Made by a program: the position numbers and the translations under genes
Assembly: GCA_030638575.1 (NCBI GenBank)
Contig: DAOWEJ010000024.1
Location: forward strand, 1 to 48,312
DNA: 48,312 bases
Direction of reading: 5' to 3'
Source: Deltaproteobacteria bacterium
GTDB taxonomy: Bacteria; Desulfobacterota; Desulfobacteria; Desulfobacterales; JAUWMJ01
Notes under the pieces: generated by a model
Told to the model about the DNA's origin: nothing
The model's input: the letters and a program-made list of their open reading frames with translations, nothing else
The model's database searches: none
Shown here: positions 34,628 through 43,654 of the stretch, one piece after another
Numbering within the stretch: the first letter of the stretch is position 1
Layout of the letters: each line of letters opens with the position of its first letter

Positions 34628-35493
34628 TGTATTTTTCCCGTATCCGAATAAAACCGGAAATCTTCAAAAGTACCCAACTGGCACAGGTTCTTTCCGATAA
34701 TTCCTACAATATGCATCGGCTGCTATGGGATCTTTTTTCAGATGAAAAACAGAGGAATTTTCTCTACCGGAAAGAAATTGCCAGCGAACAACTCGGAATA
34801 CAGGCTGGTGTTCGCGGAGAACCTATTTATTATCTTGTTTCTTCAACAAGTCCTTCTTCAGAAAACCCCTTTTTCCAGGTAGAGGCGAGAGAGTATCAAC
34901 CAAAGCTGGAGAAAGGAGAGATGCTTAGGTTTGAGATAAGAGCCAATCCGGTGATTACCAGAAATGGCAAAAAGCATGATGTTGTCATGGATGCGCAAAG
35001 AACATTTTTGACATCACTATGTGAAGAACTCAATCTACAATTTCGTTTGCCCTCTGCTCCAAAGAAACATGATTTTAAGAAAGCACTTTTAACTCACGGA
35101 GGACACGCATTGGATGAGCGGCTGACGACACTGCTGAAAAACGATTTCAGTTACTCTGAACGCCTGCGCCAATCAATACAGTTGCATAGCAAGATAGAGT
35201 GGTCAATCAAAGCTGTTGTTGATGATGCGCTTGAAAAATGGATGATAAGGCAGGGCCAAAGGAATGGTTTCTTGCTTGACAAAGATGATAACAACCAATG
35301 CAAACTTCAGAATAGCGCTTACCGCTGGCATTCAATAAAAGCCGAAAAAGAAAAAAAGTCGGGCTTCAGTTCTGTAGATTTTCTTGGCAATTTGGAGATT
35401 ATAGATGTTGAGAAATTTACAAAGGCACTGTTTGGGGGGATTGGGCGAGCCAAAGCCTTTGGTTGCGGCTTATTGCTCATTCGGCGGATCTGA
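34627..35493 (+). CDS. cas6e: CRISPR endoribonuclease Cas6e (CasE)
   Basis: 288 residues; the ATG shares one base with the cas5e stop. The start MYFSRIRIKPEIFKSTQLAQVLSDNSYNMHRLLWDLF includes the catalytic His of Cas6e, and the C-terminal glycine-rich loop reads FGGIGRAKAFGCGLLLI. It cuts the pre-crRNA at the base of the repeat hairpin (CCCCAC/GTGGGG here). It is longer than the E. coli protein (about 200), mostly between residues 105 and 250. No frame damage. Confidence 0.93.
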   Translation: MYFSRIRIKPEIFKSTQLAQVLSDNSYNMHRLLWDLFSDEKQRNFLYRKEIASEQLGIQAGVRGEPIYYLVSSTSPSSENPFFQVEAREYQPKLEKGEMLRFEIRANPVITRNGKKHDVVMDAQRTFLTSLCEELNLQFRLPSAPKKHDFKKALLTHGGHALDERLTTLLKNDFSYSERLRQSIQLHSKIEWSIKAVVDDALEKWMIRQGQRNGFLLDKDDNNQCKLQNSAYRWHSIKAEKEKKSGFSSVDFLGNLEIIDVEKFTKALFGGIGRAKAFGCGLLLIRRI

Positions 35494-35516
35494 TTATGTA
35501 AAAAGGAAGTTCAGCC

Positions 35517-35744
35517 ATGTTCGATTTTCTGCAAGACCTGGATAATGATATCCGTGATGCCCTGTTGGCGCAACTGCGCAATCTATGGACACATACATCT
35601 ACCGCAATTGAAGGCAACGCTCTGTCACTTGAGGAGACAGCATTTGTCCTTGAGGAAGGGCTTACGATTTCAGGCAAGCCGCTGAAGGATCATACAGATT
35701 TAAACGGTTCTGCACTGAATCCTGGTCAGAGTCGATCAAGTTAG
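35517..35744 (+). pseudogene. Truncated fic gene between cas6e and cas1
   Basis: 75 codons with AAGGA before the ATG. The first 59 residues match the N-terminus of class II Fic proteins: LRNLWTHTSTAIEGNALSLEETAFVLEEGLTISGKPLKDH, including the inhibitory-helix motif T-x-x-x-I-E-G-N. After LKDH the similarity stops (about position 35693) and the catalytic HPFxxGN loop is absent. The junction is followed by unrelated sequence. It could be a plain remnant, or a surviving inhibitory fragment; the second is speculation. Its frame differs from the cas genes, and it interrupts the usual cas6e-cas1 junction by about 315 nt. Confidence 0.8.
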
Positions 35745-35809
35745 TGGATAATGCTCGTAGAAACCAGAAGAAGCGAAACCAACATAAAAACAAAGGTACT
35801 AAATAGCAA
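35745..35809 (+). other. Short unexplained stretch before cas1
   Basis: Frame from 35701 to 35808 reads RFCTESWSESIKLVDNARRNQKKRN... and ends with a stop just before cas1. I do not recognise it; it may be the tail of a gene brought in with the fic break. No CRISPR-repeat-like sequence is present here. Confidence 0.3.
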
Positions 35810-37025
<1,216 letters not shown>

Positions 37026-37104
37026 CAATCTTGCCAAAGCAATTTTCTTTGGTAGATATTTAGGCTAATAATTAATATTATATTTTCAATCAGTTACAGG
37101 AAGT
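37026..37104 (+). promoter_or_regulatory. CRISPR leader
   Basis: 79 AT-rich bases between the cas2 stop and the first repeat. Repeat orientation (CCCCAC stem first, GATGAACCG end last) shows transcription on the plus strand, so this side is the leader and the newest spacers are next to cas2. It contains TTTGGTAGAT and AATTAATATTATATTTTC, possible IHF-type and -10-type sequences, not firmly assignable. Confidence 0.7.
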
Positions 37105-38658
37105 ATGTTCCCCACATGCGTGGGGATGAACCGGTTTAATCGGTGTCGAAGAATACAAACGAGAGATGTTCCCCACATGCGTGGGGATGAACCGTAAATC
37201 ATAAACATCTGCGATTATGTCTTTAAATGTTCCCCACATGCGTGGGGATGAACCGTCCGCTTCCTCCTCCCGTCCCCCCGTTGACCGATGTTCCCCACAT
37301 GCGTGGGGATGAACCGTTATTATAAACCGTCTTACCCTGGAGCGTCACATGTTCCCCACATGCGTGGGGATGAACCGGTTTTCGAAACCCAGTGGTGCAT
37401 CTCGTTTATATGTTCCCCACATGCGTGGGGATGAACCGTCTTACACTTTCGGTGCGACAGATGAAGGCTAATGTTCCCCACATGCGTGGGGATGAACCGC
37501 CTTTTCTTGGTGCTCTGCCAGTGCCGAAAACATGTTCCCCACATGCGTGGGGATGAACCGTATAGACATCGAAAGACAGGGGGTTGATATGAATGTTCCC
37601 CACATGCGTGGGGATGAACCGAAGTATAGGGATTTGTTTTGTTGGTAATTATGATGTTCCCCACATGCGTGGGGATGAACCGATGAAGTTTCAGATGAGA
37701 CTGAAAGATCAAGAATGTTCCCCACATGCGTGGGGATGAACCGCGGGGTGATTGATTACGGTCGCCACTTGAGAGATGTTCCCCACATGCGTGGGGATGA
37801 ACCGATTTCATTTTAGATCAATTCATTTTGTAGGGGATGTTCCCCACATGCGTGGGGATGAACCGACACAAGCGCAATTTAGTTAAATATTACAGAGATG
37901 TTCCCCACATGCGTGGGGATGAACCGGGTGATAAACATCAGGTATAGGCTGCAATATCATGTTCCCCACATGCGTGGGGATGAACCGGATATAGAAATGA
38001 AATCATTACCAGACGACTTATGTTCCCCACATGCGTGGGGATGAACCGAGCTTTCAATATTATCGGATATCACCTCGTCGATGTTCCCCACATGCGTGGG
38101 GATGAACCGCCCAATATCCGTCTTTACGCTCGATCCATTCGATGTTCCCCACATGCGTGGGGATGAACCGTTTGAATTATCAAGCAAATACGCCTTGCAT
38201 AAATGTTCCCCACATGCGTGGGGATGAACCGCTCCTATCGCCAACATTGACTTGACAAATATAATGTTCCCCACATGCGTGGGGATGAACCGAGGTGTGT
38301 CGGCGGTCCTGATTAATGATTTAAATGTTCCCCACATGCGTGGGGATGAACCGAACTATACTATAAGTTAATAACCGAAGCCAAAATGTTCCCCACATGC
38401 GTGGGGATGAACCGGGTGATTGGGCGGTAGAGTTTCTTGAGCGGGTATGTTCCCCACATGCGTGGGGATGAACCGAAATAATCCCCCCAACGCTTTCGAG
38501 CTTGGCTATGTTCCCCACATGCGTGGGGATGAACCGTGCCGGTCGAAGATAATATTCCGGAAAAACCAATGTTCCCCACATGCGTGGGGATGAACCGGTC
38601 GAACTGTGACTGAGCGAGGGTTTTGGTGAATGTTCCCCCCATGCGGGGCGTGGATTGA
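37105..38658 (+). CRISPR. Type I-E CRISPR array, 26 repeats and 25 spacers
   Basis: Repeats of 29 nt start at 37105 and recur every 61 nt to 38630. Each begins ATGTTCCCC, has the hairpin CCCCAC-ATGC-GTGGGG and ends GATGAACCG. All 25 spacers are 32 nt and all differ. Repeats 1 to 25 look identical by eye. The last one (38630) is degenerate at the 3' end, as expected for the leader-distal end, but in an unusual way described under findings. Open frames on the minus strand here (rich in SSPRMWGT and VHPHACGEH) are artefacts of the repeats. I see no spacer matching elsewhere in the window, by eye only. Confidence 0.98.
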
Positions 38659-38741
38659 AATTGTAAAGATACCATAACCGAAACCAAGAATTTTGTGGTG
38701 ACTGCCAAAAGCATAAATATGAAAATAAAGGCCCTAGGTTC

Positions 38742-38770
38742 TTGACAATGTTTCTTTGTTTTAATAGAAA
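38742..38770 (+). promoter_or_regulatory. Promoter of adk
   Basis: TTGACA (38742-38747), 17-nt spacer, TAGAAA (38765-38770). It leaves a leader of about 80 nt before the adk ATG, which has AAAGGAG 8 nt upstream. It lies about 80 bp beyond the array's last repeat, separating adk from array transcription. Confidence 0.6.
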
Positions 38771-38858
38771 AACCTTTACAGATTGAGCTAAAGAGGCATT
38801 AAACGTCAGAGAGTAAGATTTAAGTAATTGGGGTTTTAGAATTTGAAAGGAGAATTTA

Positions 38859-39533
38859 ATGAACATTCTATTTTTCGGGCCTAACGGCAGCGGCAAGGGA
38901 ACTCAGGGAGCTATTTTAAAGGATAAATACAACACCGCTCACATTGAATCAGGTGCTATTTTCCGTGAAAACATTTCAAATGGAACAGAGCTTGGCGCCA
39001 AGGCAAAGGAATATATAGATAAAGGCGATCTTGTACCTGATGAAATCACAATACCCATGATACTCGACCGTCTTAAACGTGATGATTGTAAAAACGGCTG
39101 GCTCCTTGACGGATTTCCAAGAAACAAGAACCAGGCCATAAAACTTGATGAAGCCCTTAAAGAGGCTGGAATGGCGCTGGATATTGTTATCGAAATATTA
39201 CTTGATCGTGAAATCGCCAAAAACAGGATTATGGGACGCAGACTCTGTGTAAATGACAACAATCACCCTAACAATATATTTATTGACGCCATTAAACCGG
39301 ATGGCGACAAGTGCCGGGTATGCGGTGGTGAATTAAAGACCAGAGCTGACGACCAGGATGAGGATGCCATTAGCAAGCGCCACGGCATATACTACGATAC
39401 TGAAACCGGCACCCTTGCCTCTGCGTACTATTTCAAGGATATCGCCGAAAAGACAGGTACTGTTAAGTATATCACTCTGAATGGAAAACCAAGTGTAAAA
39501 GAAGTGGCTGCAGAACTGATTTCTAAGCTTTAA
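38859..39533 (+). CDS. adk: Adenylate kinase
   Basis: 224 residues: P-loop ILFFGPNGSGKGTQGAIL, NMP-binding ESGAIFREN, LLDGFPRNKNQA, and a lid with Cys residues in DKCRVCGGELKTRADDQDE. It interconverts AMP, ATP and ADP. The P-loop FGPNGSGKGTQ differs from the usual FGAPGAGKGTQ but keeps the GxxxxGKGT core. It has its own promoter and terminator, so it is a stand-alone gene rather than part of a ribosomal-protein operon. Confidence 0.93.
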   Translation: MNILFFGPNGSGKGTQGAILKDKYNTAHIESGAIFRENISNGTELGAKAKEYIDKGDLVPDEITIPMILDRLKRDDCKNGWLLDGFPRNKNQAIKLDEALKEAGMALDIVIEILLDREIAKNRIMGRRLCVNDNNHPNNIFIDAIKPDGDKCRVCGGELKTRADDQDEDAISKRHGIYYDTETGTLASAYYFKDIAEKTGTVKYITLNGKPSVKEVAAELISKL

Positions 39534-39599
39534 ACTGCGCCATTCTTCATATCCATTAAAAAAAATAAATTACTTAAAGCATTCAAATGCCTTAAAATG

Positions 39600-39639
39600 T
39601 GCCCGGCATCTTTTCATTAGTCCGGGCATATTTATTTTT
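39600..39639 (+). terminator. Rho-independent terminator of adk
   Basis: Stem TGCCCGG (39600-39606) with CCGGGCA (39622-39628), loop of 15 nt, followed by TATTTATTTTT. It starts 66 nt after the adk stop. Confidence 0.75.
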
Positions 39640-39643
39640 CTAT

Positions 39644-39848
39644 GAGCCAATTTTAAAACGTCCCCTTTCGAAGTCTGCGCTTATCTGCCAAATATCTGCG
39701 TCAGGCTCAAATTTTGGCACTTTAGTGACACGAATGAAGCATCAGCGCTAACCTTTAGCGCTATCCTCGATCCGCCTCAGGCGGACCTGTGGTTGAAATT
39801 TTCGCCTTGCTTGAACTCGAACATAAATTACCATTTTTCAAAGGTCTC
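39644..39848 (-). repeat. Family A inverted-repeat element, copy 4
   Basis: About 205 bp from GAGCCAATTTTAAAACG to TTTTTCAAAGGTCTC. It shares long blocks with copy 1 (GAAGTCTGCGCTTATCTGCC, GGCACTTTAGTGA) and the common right end TTTTCGCCTTGCTTGAAC. It is the longest and best preserved copy. Located between the adk terminator and the rpsU promoter. Confidence 0.82.
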
Positions 39849-39937
39849 ATTTTTTTGTTGTTTTTCCTGTTTTTTTCCTTGCCAATTGGTTATTTTTTAG
39901 ATATTAATTTTTGGTTATAATTAGAACAATATAATAA

Positions 39938-39969
39938 CCATCGATAATTTTAATTAATTTCATCGATGG
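39938..39969 (+). promoter_or_regulatory. Hairpin in the rpsU leader
   Basis: Perfect 8-bp inverted repeat CCATCGAT / ATCGATGG with a 16-nt loop, about 20 nt before the rpsU start and just downstream of a TATAAT box at 39916-39921. Its position in the 5' leader suggests translational control of S21, which is inference. Confidence 0.5.
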
Positions 39970-39988
39970 AAAGAAGGGGGCGAGGTGT

Positions 39989-40195
39989 TTGAAGGAAATT
40001 CAAGTCAAGGTTTTTGATAATGACATTGAAAAGGCAATGAGAATTTTGAAGAAAAAGATTCAAAACGATGGCCTTTTTAAACGTCTAAAACTGAAAAAAG
40101 GCTATGAAAAACCGAGTGAATATAAACGTCGGAAACAGCGTGAAGCCTTAAGAAGAGAAAGAATTGCAGCTTCAAGAAACAAATATAGAAGATAA
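39989..40195 (+). CDS. rpsU: Ribosomal protein S21
   Basis: 68 residues, MKEIQVKVFDNDIEKAMRILKKKIQNDGLFKRLKLKKGYEKPSEYKRRKQREALRR, clear S21. The start codon is TTG at 39989 with AAGGGGG upstream; no in-frame ATG lies nearby. A terminator follows. Confidence 0.93.
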   Translation: MKEIQVKVFDNDIEKAMRILKKKIQNDGLFKRLKLKKGYEKPSEYKRRKQREALRRERIAASRNKYRR

Positions 40196-40218
40196 ATTAA
40201 ACCATTAATCAAAAATTA

Positions 40219-40254
40219 AGCCCGGCAAATAACATTTTCATGCCGGGTTTTTTA
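40219..40254 (+). terminator. Rho-independent terminator of rpsU
   Basis: Stem CCCGGCA (40221-40227) and TGCCGGG (40241-40247) with a 13-nt loop and a run of six T. It ends 6 nt before the folC ATG. Confidence 0.85.
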
Positions 40255-40259
40255 TTACT

Positions 40260-41567
40260 ATGGCACAAAACGATTCATACAATAAAATTATAAAGTCCAT
40301 GTACAGCCTGAGAAGATTCGGAATTAAGCTTGGTCTTTCCACCATTAGAAGAATTCTTAAAGGACTGGGAAATCCTCAGGACAATTTTTCGTGTATCCAC
40401 GTTGCCGGAACAAACGGAAAAGGATCGGTCGCATCTGCTCTTGCAACGATCCTGAATGCTTCAGGTTATAAAGCCGGGCTTTATACCTCCCCACACCTTG
40501 TGCGATTTAACGAAAGAATCACTATCAACAACCGGCCCATCTCAAATAACAATGTTGTTGAGGCATATAAAGCCGTTAAACAAATAAACCATGGAAAACG
40601 AGAACCTACATTCTTTGAATTTACAACCGCCATGGCCCTTTATGAATTCAGCAGACAAAATGTAGATTGGGCCGTCATTGAAACCGGTATGGGCGGTAGG
40701 CTCGATGCTACAAATATAATAAAACCTGCACTTTCGATTATCACAAACATATCTGTTGAACATCGAGAGTACCTGGGAAATACTATTGCCCAGATAGCGG
40801 AAGAAAAAGGGGGGATTATTAAAAAAGATACTCCTGTTATTACCGGTATCAAGCAAAAACAGGCAGTTTCAGTAGTAAAAGAGATTGCCGGAAAAAAATC
40901 AGCTCCAATTTTCCGTCTTGGTGATAATTTTAGAGTAAAGAGAAACAAATCCGGAACGTTTACCTATTTTGGAATTGAAAATACCTGGCGTAATTTGCAG
41001 ACAGGATTGCTGGGTAATTACCAGGTTGACAACGCAGCACTCGTTGTTGCAGCATGTGAAATGCTAAACAAGAAAAAGGCAGGTATCCCTATTGAAAGTA
41101 TAAGAAAGGGTCTTGCAAATAACAACTGGCCCGGAAGACTTGAAGTCGTTTCCGCCAATCCGTTTGTCCTTCTCGATGGTTCTCATAATTTAATTGCGGC
41201 CAGAAATCTTGCAAGGTATTTGTCTGATAATCTTTCAAACCGAAATATCACTCTGGTCATCGGTATTCTAGACGACAAGCCCTATTCTGCAATGCTTAAA
41301 TCCCTCCTACCTGTTTGCAAAAGGGCAATAATAACATCTCCGAAAATTGATCGCGCCCTGTCACCCGAAAGGCTTTTGGCAGTGGCAGAAAATTTGATTT
41401 CAGATGTAACGATCATTCCTGATGTAAGCAATGCCGTAAATCATGCTATAGAAAGCGCCCGGCCCGACGATGCGGTCTGTATCGCAGGATCACTTTATGT
41501 AGTAGGTGAAGCCAAAGAGGCACTGGAGAATATGGATAAACGCATTCATAAACGCATTCATTCTTGA
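40260..41567 (+). CDS. folC: Folylpolyglutamate synthase / dihydrofolate synthase
   Basis: 435 residues: P-loop VAGTNGKGSVASALATIL, TSPHLVRFNERI, ATIETGMGGRLDATNII-type block (AVIETGMGGRLDATN), TNISVEHREYLGNT, NWPGRLEVV and VLLDGSHN. It adds glutamate to folates in the cytoplasm. The first ATG is only 6 nt after the rpsU terminator T-run and has no Shine-Dalgarno sequence; the next in-frame ATG (40299) has none either. The conserved part begins at about residue 15, so either is possible. Confidence 0.92.
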   Translation: MAQNDSYNKIIKSMYSLRRFGIKLGLSTIRRILKGLGNPQDNFSCIHVAGTNGKGSVASALATILNASGYKAGLYTSPHLVRFNERITINNRPISNNNVVEAYKAVKQINHGKREPTFFEFTTAMALYEFSRQNVDWAVIETGMGGRLDATNIIKPALSIITNISVEHREYLGNTIAQIAEEKGGIIKKDTPVITGIKQKQAVSVVKEIAGKKSAPIFRLGDNFRVKRNKSGTFTYFGIENTWRNLQTGLLGNYQVDNAALVVAACEMLNKKKAGIPIESIRKGLANNNWPGRLEVVSANPFVLLDGSHNLIAARNLARYLSDNLSNRNITLVIGILDDKPYSAMLKSLLPVCKRAIITSPKIDRALSPERLLAVAENLISDVTIIPDVSNAVNHAIESARPDDAVCIAGSLYVVGEAKEALENMDKRIHKRIHS

Positions 41568-41613
41568 CTTCTTTGTGTTAATCATTTAATTTTTCTTTCA
41601 AATGTCTCATTAT

Positions 41614-41689
41614 GCGCCCGTAGCTCAGGGGATAGAGCGTCAGCCTCCGGAGCTGAAAGCCGCTGGTTCAAATCCAGCCGGGCGTACCA
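41614..41689 (+). tRNA. tRNA-Arg (anticodon CCG)
   Basis: 76 nt cloverleaf. Acceptor GCGCCCG pairs with CGGGCGT (first pair G-U), D arm GCTC...GAGC, anticodon arm TCAGC-CTCCGGA-GCTGA with anticodon CCG, T arm GCTGG-TTCAAAT-CCAGC. The 3' CCA is encoded. A terminator follows. Confidence 0.95.
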
Positions 41690-41700
41690 AATATATACAA

Positions 41701-41733
41701 AGGGTTAGTCTAATTTTGCTAACCCTTTTTTTT
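41701..41733 (+). terminator. Rho-independent terminator of tRNA-Arg
   Basis: Stem AGGGTTAG (41701-41708) with CTAACCCT (41719-41726), loop of 10 nt, T-run to 41733. Confidence 0.88.
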
Positions 41734-41770
41734 ATCTCAATTTTTATATTAAAGAAAATACAGTTTTTTG

Positions 41771-41799
41771 TTGACAGAAGAATAACTGTACTATAACAA
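41771..41799 (+). promoter_or_regulatory. Possible promoter of the small lipoprotein gene
   Basis: TTGACA (41771-41776) followed after 15-17 nt by TATAAC/TAACAA (41792-41799). It would leave a leader of about 190 nt. The rest of this 300-nt gap (41734-41992) shows no gene. Confidence 0.4.
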
Positions 41800-41992
41800 C
41801 TTTCTGTATGAAATCTATTTGCTGAATTCTATTCATCTTTTTGTCCAGTTCCAACCTTGATTTTCACCGATGCAAATATCAGGGCCACTTCCCGGACAAA
41901 AGCGACTTAAATATCCAGCGCCGTATCACGGAGCAAGGGAAAAAGTTTTTTTCTTTTTAAGCTTAATTTTTCAATGAAAGGAGATTTTAGAC

Positions 41993-42367
41993 ATGAAATA
42001 CAGAGATTTGCGTTACTTTTGTTTAGCATTGGCGTTTGCTTTGTGTATGGCTTTTGTTGGCTGTAGCGTAAGCAGCGGAGATAAGCTCGCCGACATATCG
42101 GGCATTTGGAAACGTGGCAATGATGGTACTATGATCGAAATCAATCTTGCAGCAGAGCAAAATTTCCTGAAGATAGGGGACAAAACTGTTGAGGCGATGG
42201 TTAAAAGCGTCCAGGATGATGTAGTTTCCCTTGATGTGAAGGCGGATAATGGCCAGACGGAGAAATGGACGCTTATGCAGGTGTGGGATGATAACGGTTC
42301 GACATTCAGTCTTGCATTTAGACACAATGGTACAAAGGACAAGCTGACCCTGGTAAAAAAACTGTAA
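41993..42367 (+). CDS. Small predicted lipoprotein of unknown function
   Basis: 124 residues, AAAGGAG 11 nt upstream. The signal peptide ends with a lipobox AFVGC (Cys24), so the mature protein is about 100 residues, lipid-anchored. The body is DISGIWKRGNDGTMIEINLAAEQNFLKIGDKTVEAMVKSVQDDVVSLDVKADNG..., a likely small beta-barrel; a family is not recognised. It is the only gene between the tRNA-Arg gene and the duplicated tRNA 3' half, so it may have arrived with that duplication. Confidence 0.75.
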   Translation: MKYRDLRYFCLALAFALCMAFVGCSVSSGDKLADISGIWKRGNDGTMIEINLAAEQNFLKIGDKTVEAMVKSVQDDVVSLDVKADNGQTEKWTLMQVWDDNGSTFSLAFRHNGTKDKLTLVKKL

Positions 42368-42370
42368 TAT

Positions 42371-42395
42371 AACGCTACCTAACTGGTAGCGCTTT
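42371..42395 (+). terminator. Possible terminator hairpin after the lipoprotein gene
   Basis: CGCTACC-TAACT-GGTAGCG directly after the stop codon, but only a weak T tract follows, so termination is not certain. Confidence 0.35.
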
Positions 42396-42446
42396 CGGGT
42401 CGTCCATTTGTAAATGAGCTATCGTCTTAGGATATGGGTTTTCCGG

Positions 42447-42533
42447 CCGGAGCTCAAAGCCGCTGGTTCAGACCCAGCCGGGTGTACAAGAAAATCAAGG
42501 GGTTAGTCGACACTTGTTAATCCCTTTTTTTAT
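42447..42533 (+). repeat. Duplicated 3' half of tRNA-Arg plus its terminator
   Basis: CCGGAGCT-AAAGCCGCTGG at 42447 repeats the tRNA-Arg sequence from its anticodon (CCGG at 41647) to its 3' end, offset by exactly 800 bp, with a few changes (TTCAGACCCAGCCGGGTGTAC). The similarity continues into the terminator (AGGGGTTAG ... TTAATCCCTTTTTTT). The 5' half of the tRNA is absent, so this is not a functional tRNA. A tRNA 3'-half repeat is the usual outer attachment site of an element integrated at a tRNA gene. Confidence 0.85.
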
Positions 42534-42535
42534 CT

Positions 42536-43555
42536 TTATTCATAATACTCCCTGTACCATGAAATAAAACGCTTAATTCCTTCCTCGAGGGGTGTAGAGG
42601 GTTTAAACCCGACATCATTGATCAAGTCGTCTATGTCTGCATATGTGGCAGGAACATCGCCGGGTTGGAGATCGAGAAATTCCTTTTCGGCCTCTTTTCC
42701 GAGGATCTTTTCAATCACCCCTATAAATTCCATAAGCTCCACCGGATTATTATTACCTATATTATAAATTCTGTAGCGGGTATAAGATGTTCCGGGATCA
42801 GGATCATCACCGCTCCAGTTTGGATCAGGCTCAGGAAGCTTTCCCATTACCCTTACAACCCCTTCTATGATGTCGTCTATATATGTAAAATCCCTCTGCA
42901 TCTTTCCGTGGTTGAATACTTTAATAGGTTTTCCTTCCATGATAGCCCGAGTAAAAAGGAAAAGAGCCATATCCGGCCGTCCCCATGGACCGTAAACCGT
43001 AAAGAATCTAAGACCTGTACAATAGAGTCCATACAGATGGCTGTACGTATGGGCCATGAGCTCATTTGACTTTTTTGTTGCTGCATACAGAGAGACCGGA
43101 TGGTCAATATTATGATGAACGGAAAAAGGCATTTTGGTATTCGCGCCGTAAACAGAGCTCGATGAAGCGAATACCAGATGTTTAACATCACTGTGCCTGC
43201 AATATTCAAGCACATTGACAAATCCAACAAGGTTGGCGTCAACATATGCATGGGGATTTTCAAGTGAATACCTGACACCGGCCTGTGCAGCCAGGTTTAC
43301 AACAACATCAAATGATGTTTTGTTAAAAGCTTTTTCAAGACCCTTTCTATCGGAAAGATCCATTCTGAAAAATTCAAAATTCTCATATGATTTAAGTATT
43401 TCATTACGGGCCTCTTTAAGCCTCACATCATAATACGGGTTTAAATTATCAATGCCTGTAACATGACACCCGTCTTTTAAAAGACGCTGTGCCAGATGAA
43501 AACCTATAAACCCGGCAGCGCCGGTAACCATAACTCTTTTGTATTTGAAATTCAT
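42536..43555 (-). CDS. NAD-dependent sugar epimerase, UDP-glucuronate 4-epimerase type
   Basis: 339 residues of the extended short-chain dehydrogenase fold: [17 protein letters not shown] (NAD-binding GxxGxxG), [30 protein letters not shown], catalytic YAATKKSNE, and [29 protein letters not shown]. These blocks match UDP-glucuronate 4-epimerases (CapI/LpsL type) that make UDP-galacturonate for capsule or lipopolysaccharide. Its stop abuts the tRNA-repeat terminator on the other strand, which may act in both directions. Confidence 0.88.
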   Translation of the reverse strand: MNFKYKRVMVTGAAGFIGFHLAQRLLKDGCHVTGIDNLNPYYDVRLKEARNEILKSYENFEFFRMDLSDRKGLEKAFNKTSFDVVVNLAAQAGVRYSLENPHAYVDANLVGFVNVLEYCRHSDVKHLVFASSSSVYGANTKMPFSVHHNIDHPVSLYAATKKSNELMAHTYSHLYGLYCTGLRFFTVYGPWGRPDMALFLFTRAIMEGKPIKVFNHGKMQRDFTYIDDIIEGVVRVMGKLPEPDPNWSGDDPDPGTSYTRYRIYNIGNNNPVELMEFIGVIEKILGKEAEKEFLDLQPGDVPATYADIDDLINDVGFKPSTPLEEGIKRFISWYREYYE

Positions 43556-43581
43556 ATGTTCTCCTTTTATTCTTTGCCAGA

Positions 43582-43627
43582 ATGGAACTTTTTACTTAGC
43601 CATCGGTTATACTTTTTACGAGTTCAA
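43582..43627 (-). repeat. Family B element, half copy, reversed
   Basis: ATGGAACTTTTTACTTAGCCATCGG ... ACTTTTTACGAGTTCAA (43582-43627) is the reverse complement of the left half of family B elements (compare 22030-22080). It lies between the epimerase and transporter genes. Confidence 0.65.
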
Positions 43628-43654
43628 CAGGATTGATGGTTTCGTAATAATTAT

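Noticed and set aside
35494-35809. A CreTA-like guard RNA between cas6e and cas1
   Set aside because: I looked for partial CRISPR-repeat sequence (CCCCAC, GTGGGG, GATGAACCG) in this gap and found none; only the fic fragment is visible.
37332-38896. Long minus-strand frames across the array with repeated VHPHACGEH and SSPRMWGT segments
   Set aside because: They are produced by the 61-nt period of CRISPR repeats, lack ribosome sites, and are a known annotation artefact.
42447-42491. A second tRNA-Arg gene
   Set aside because: Only the 3' half is present; no D arm or 5' acceptor strand can be found upstream.
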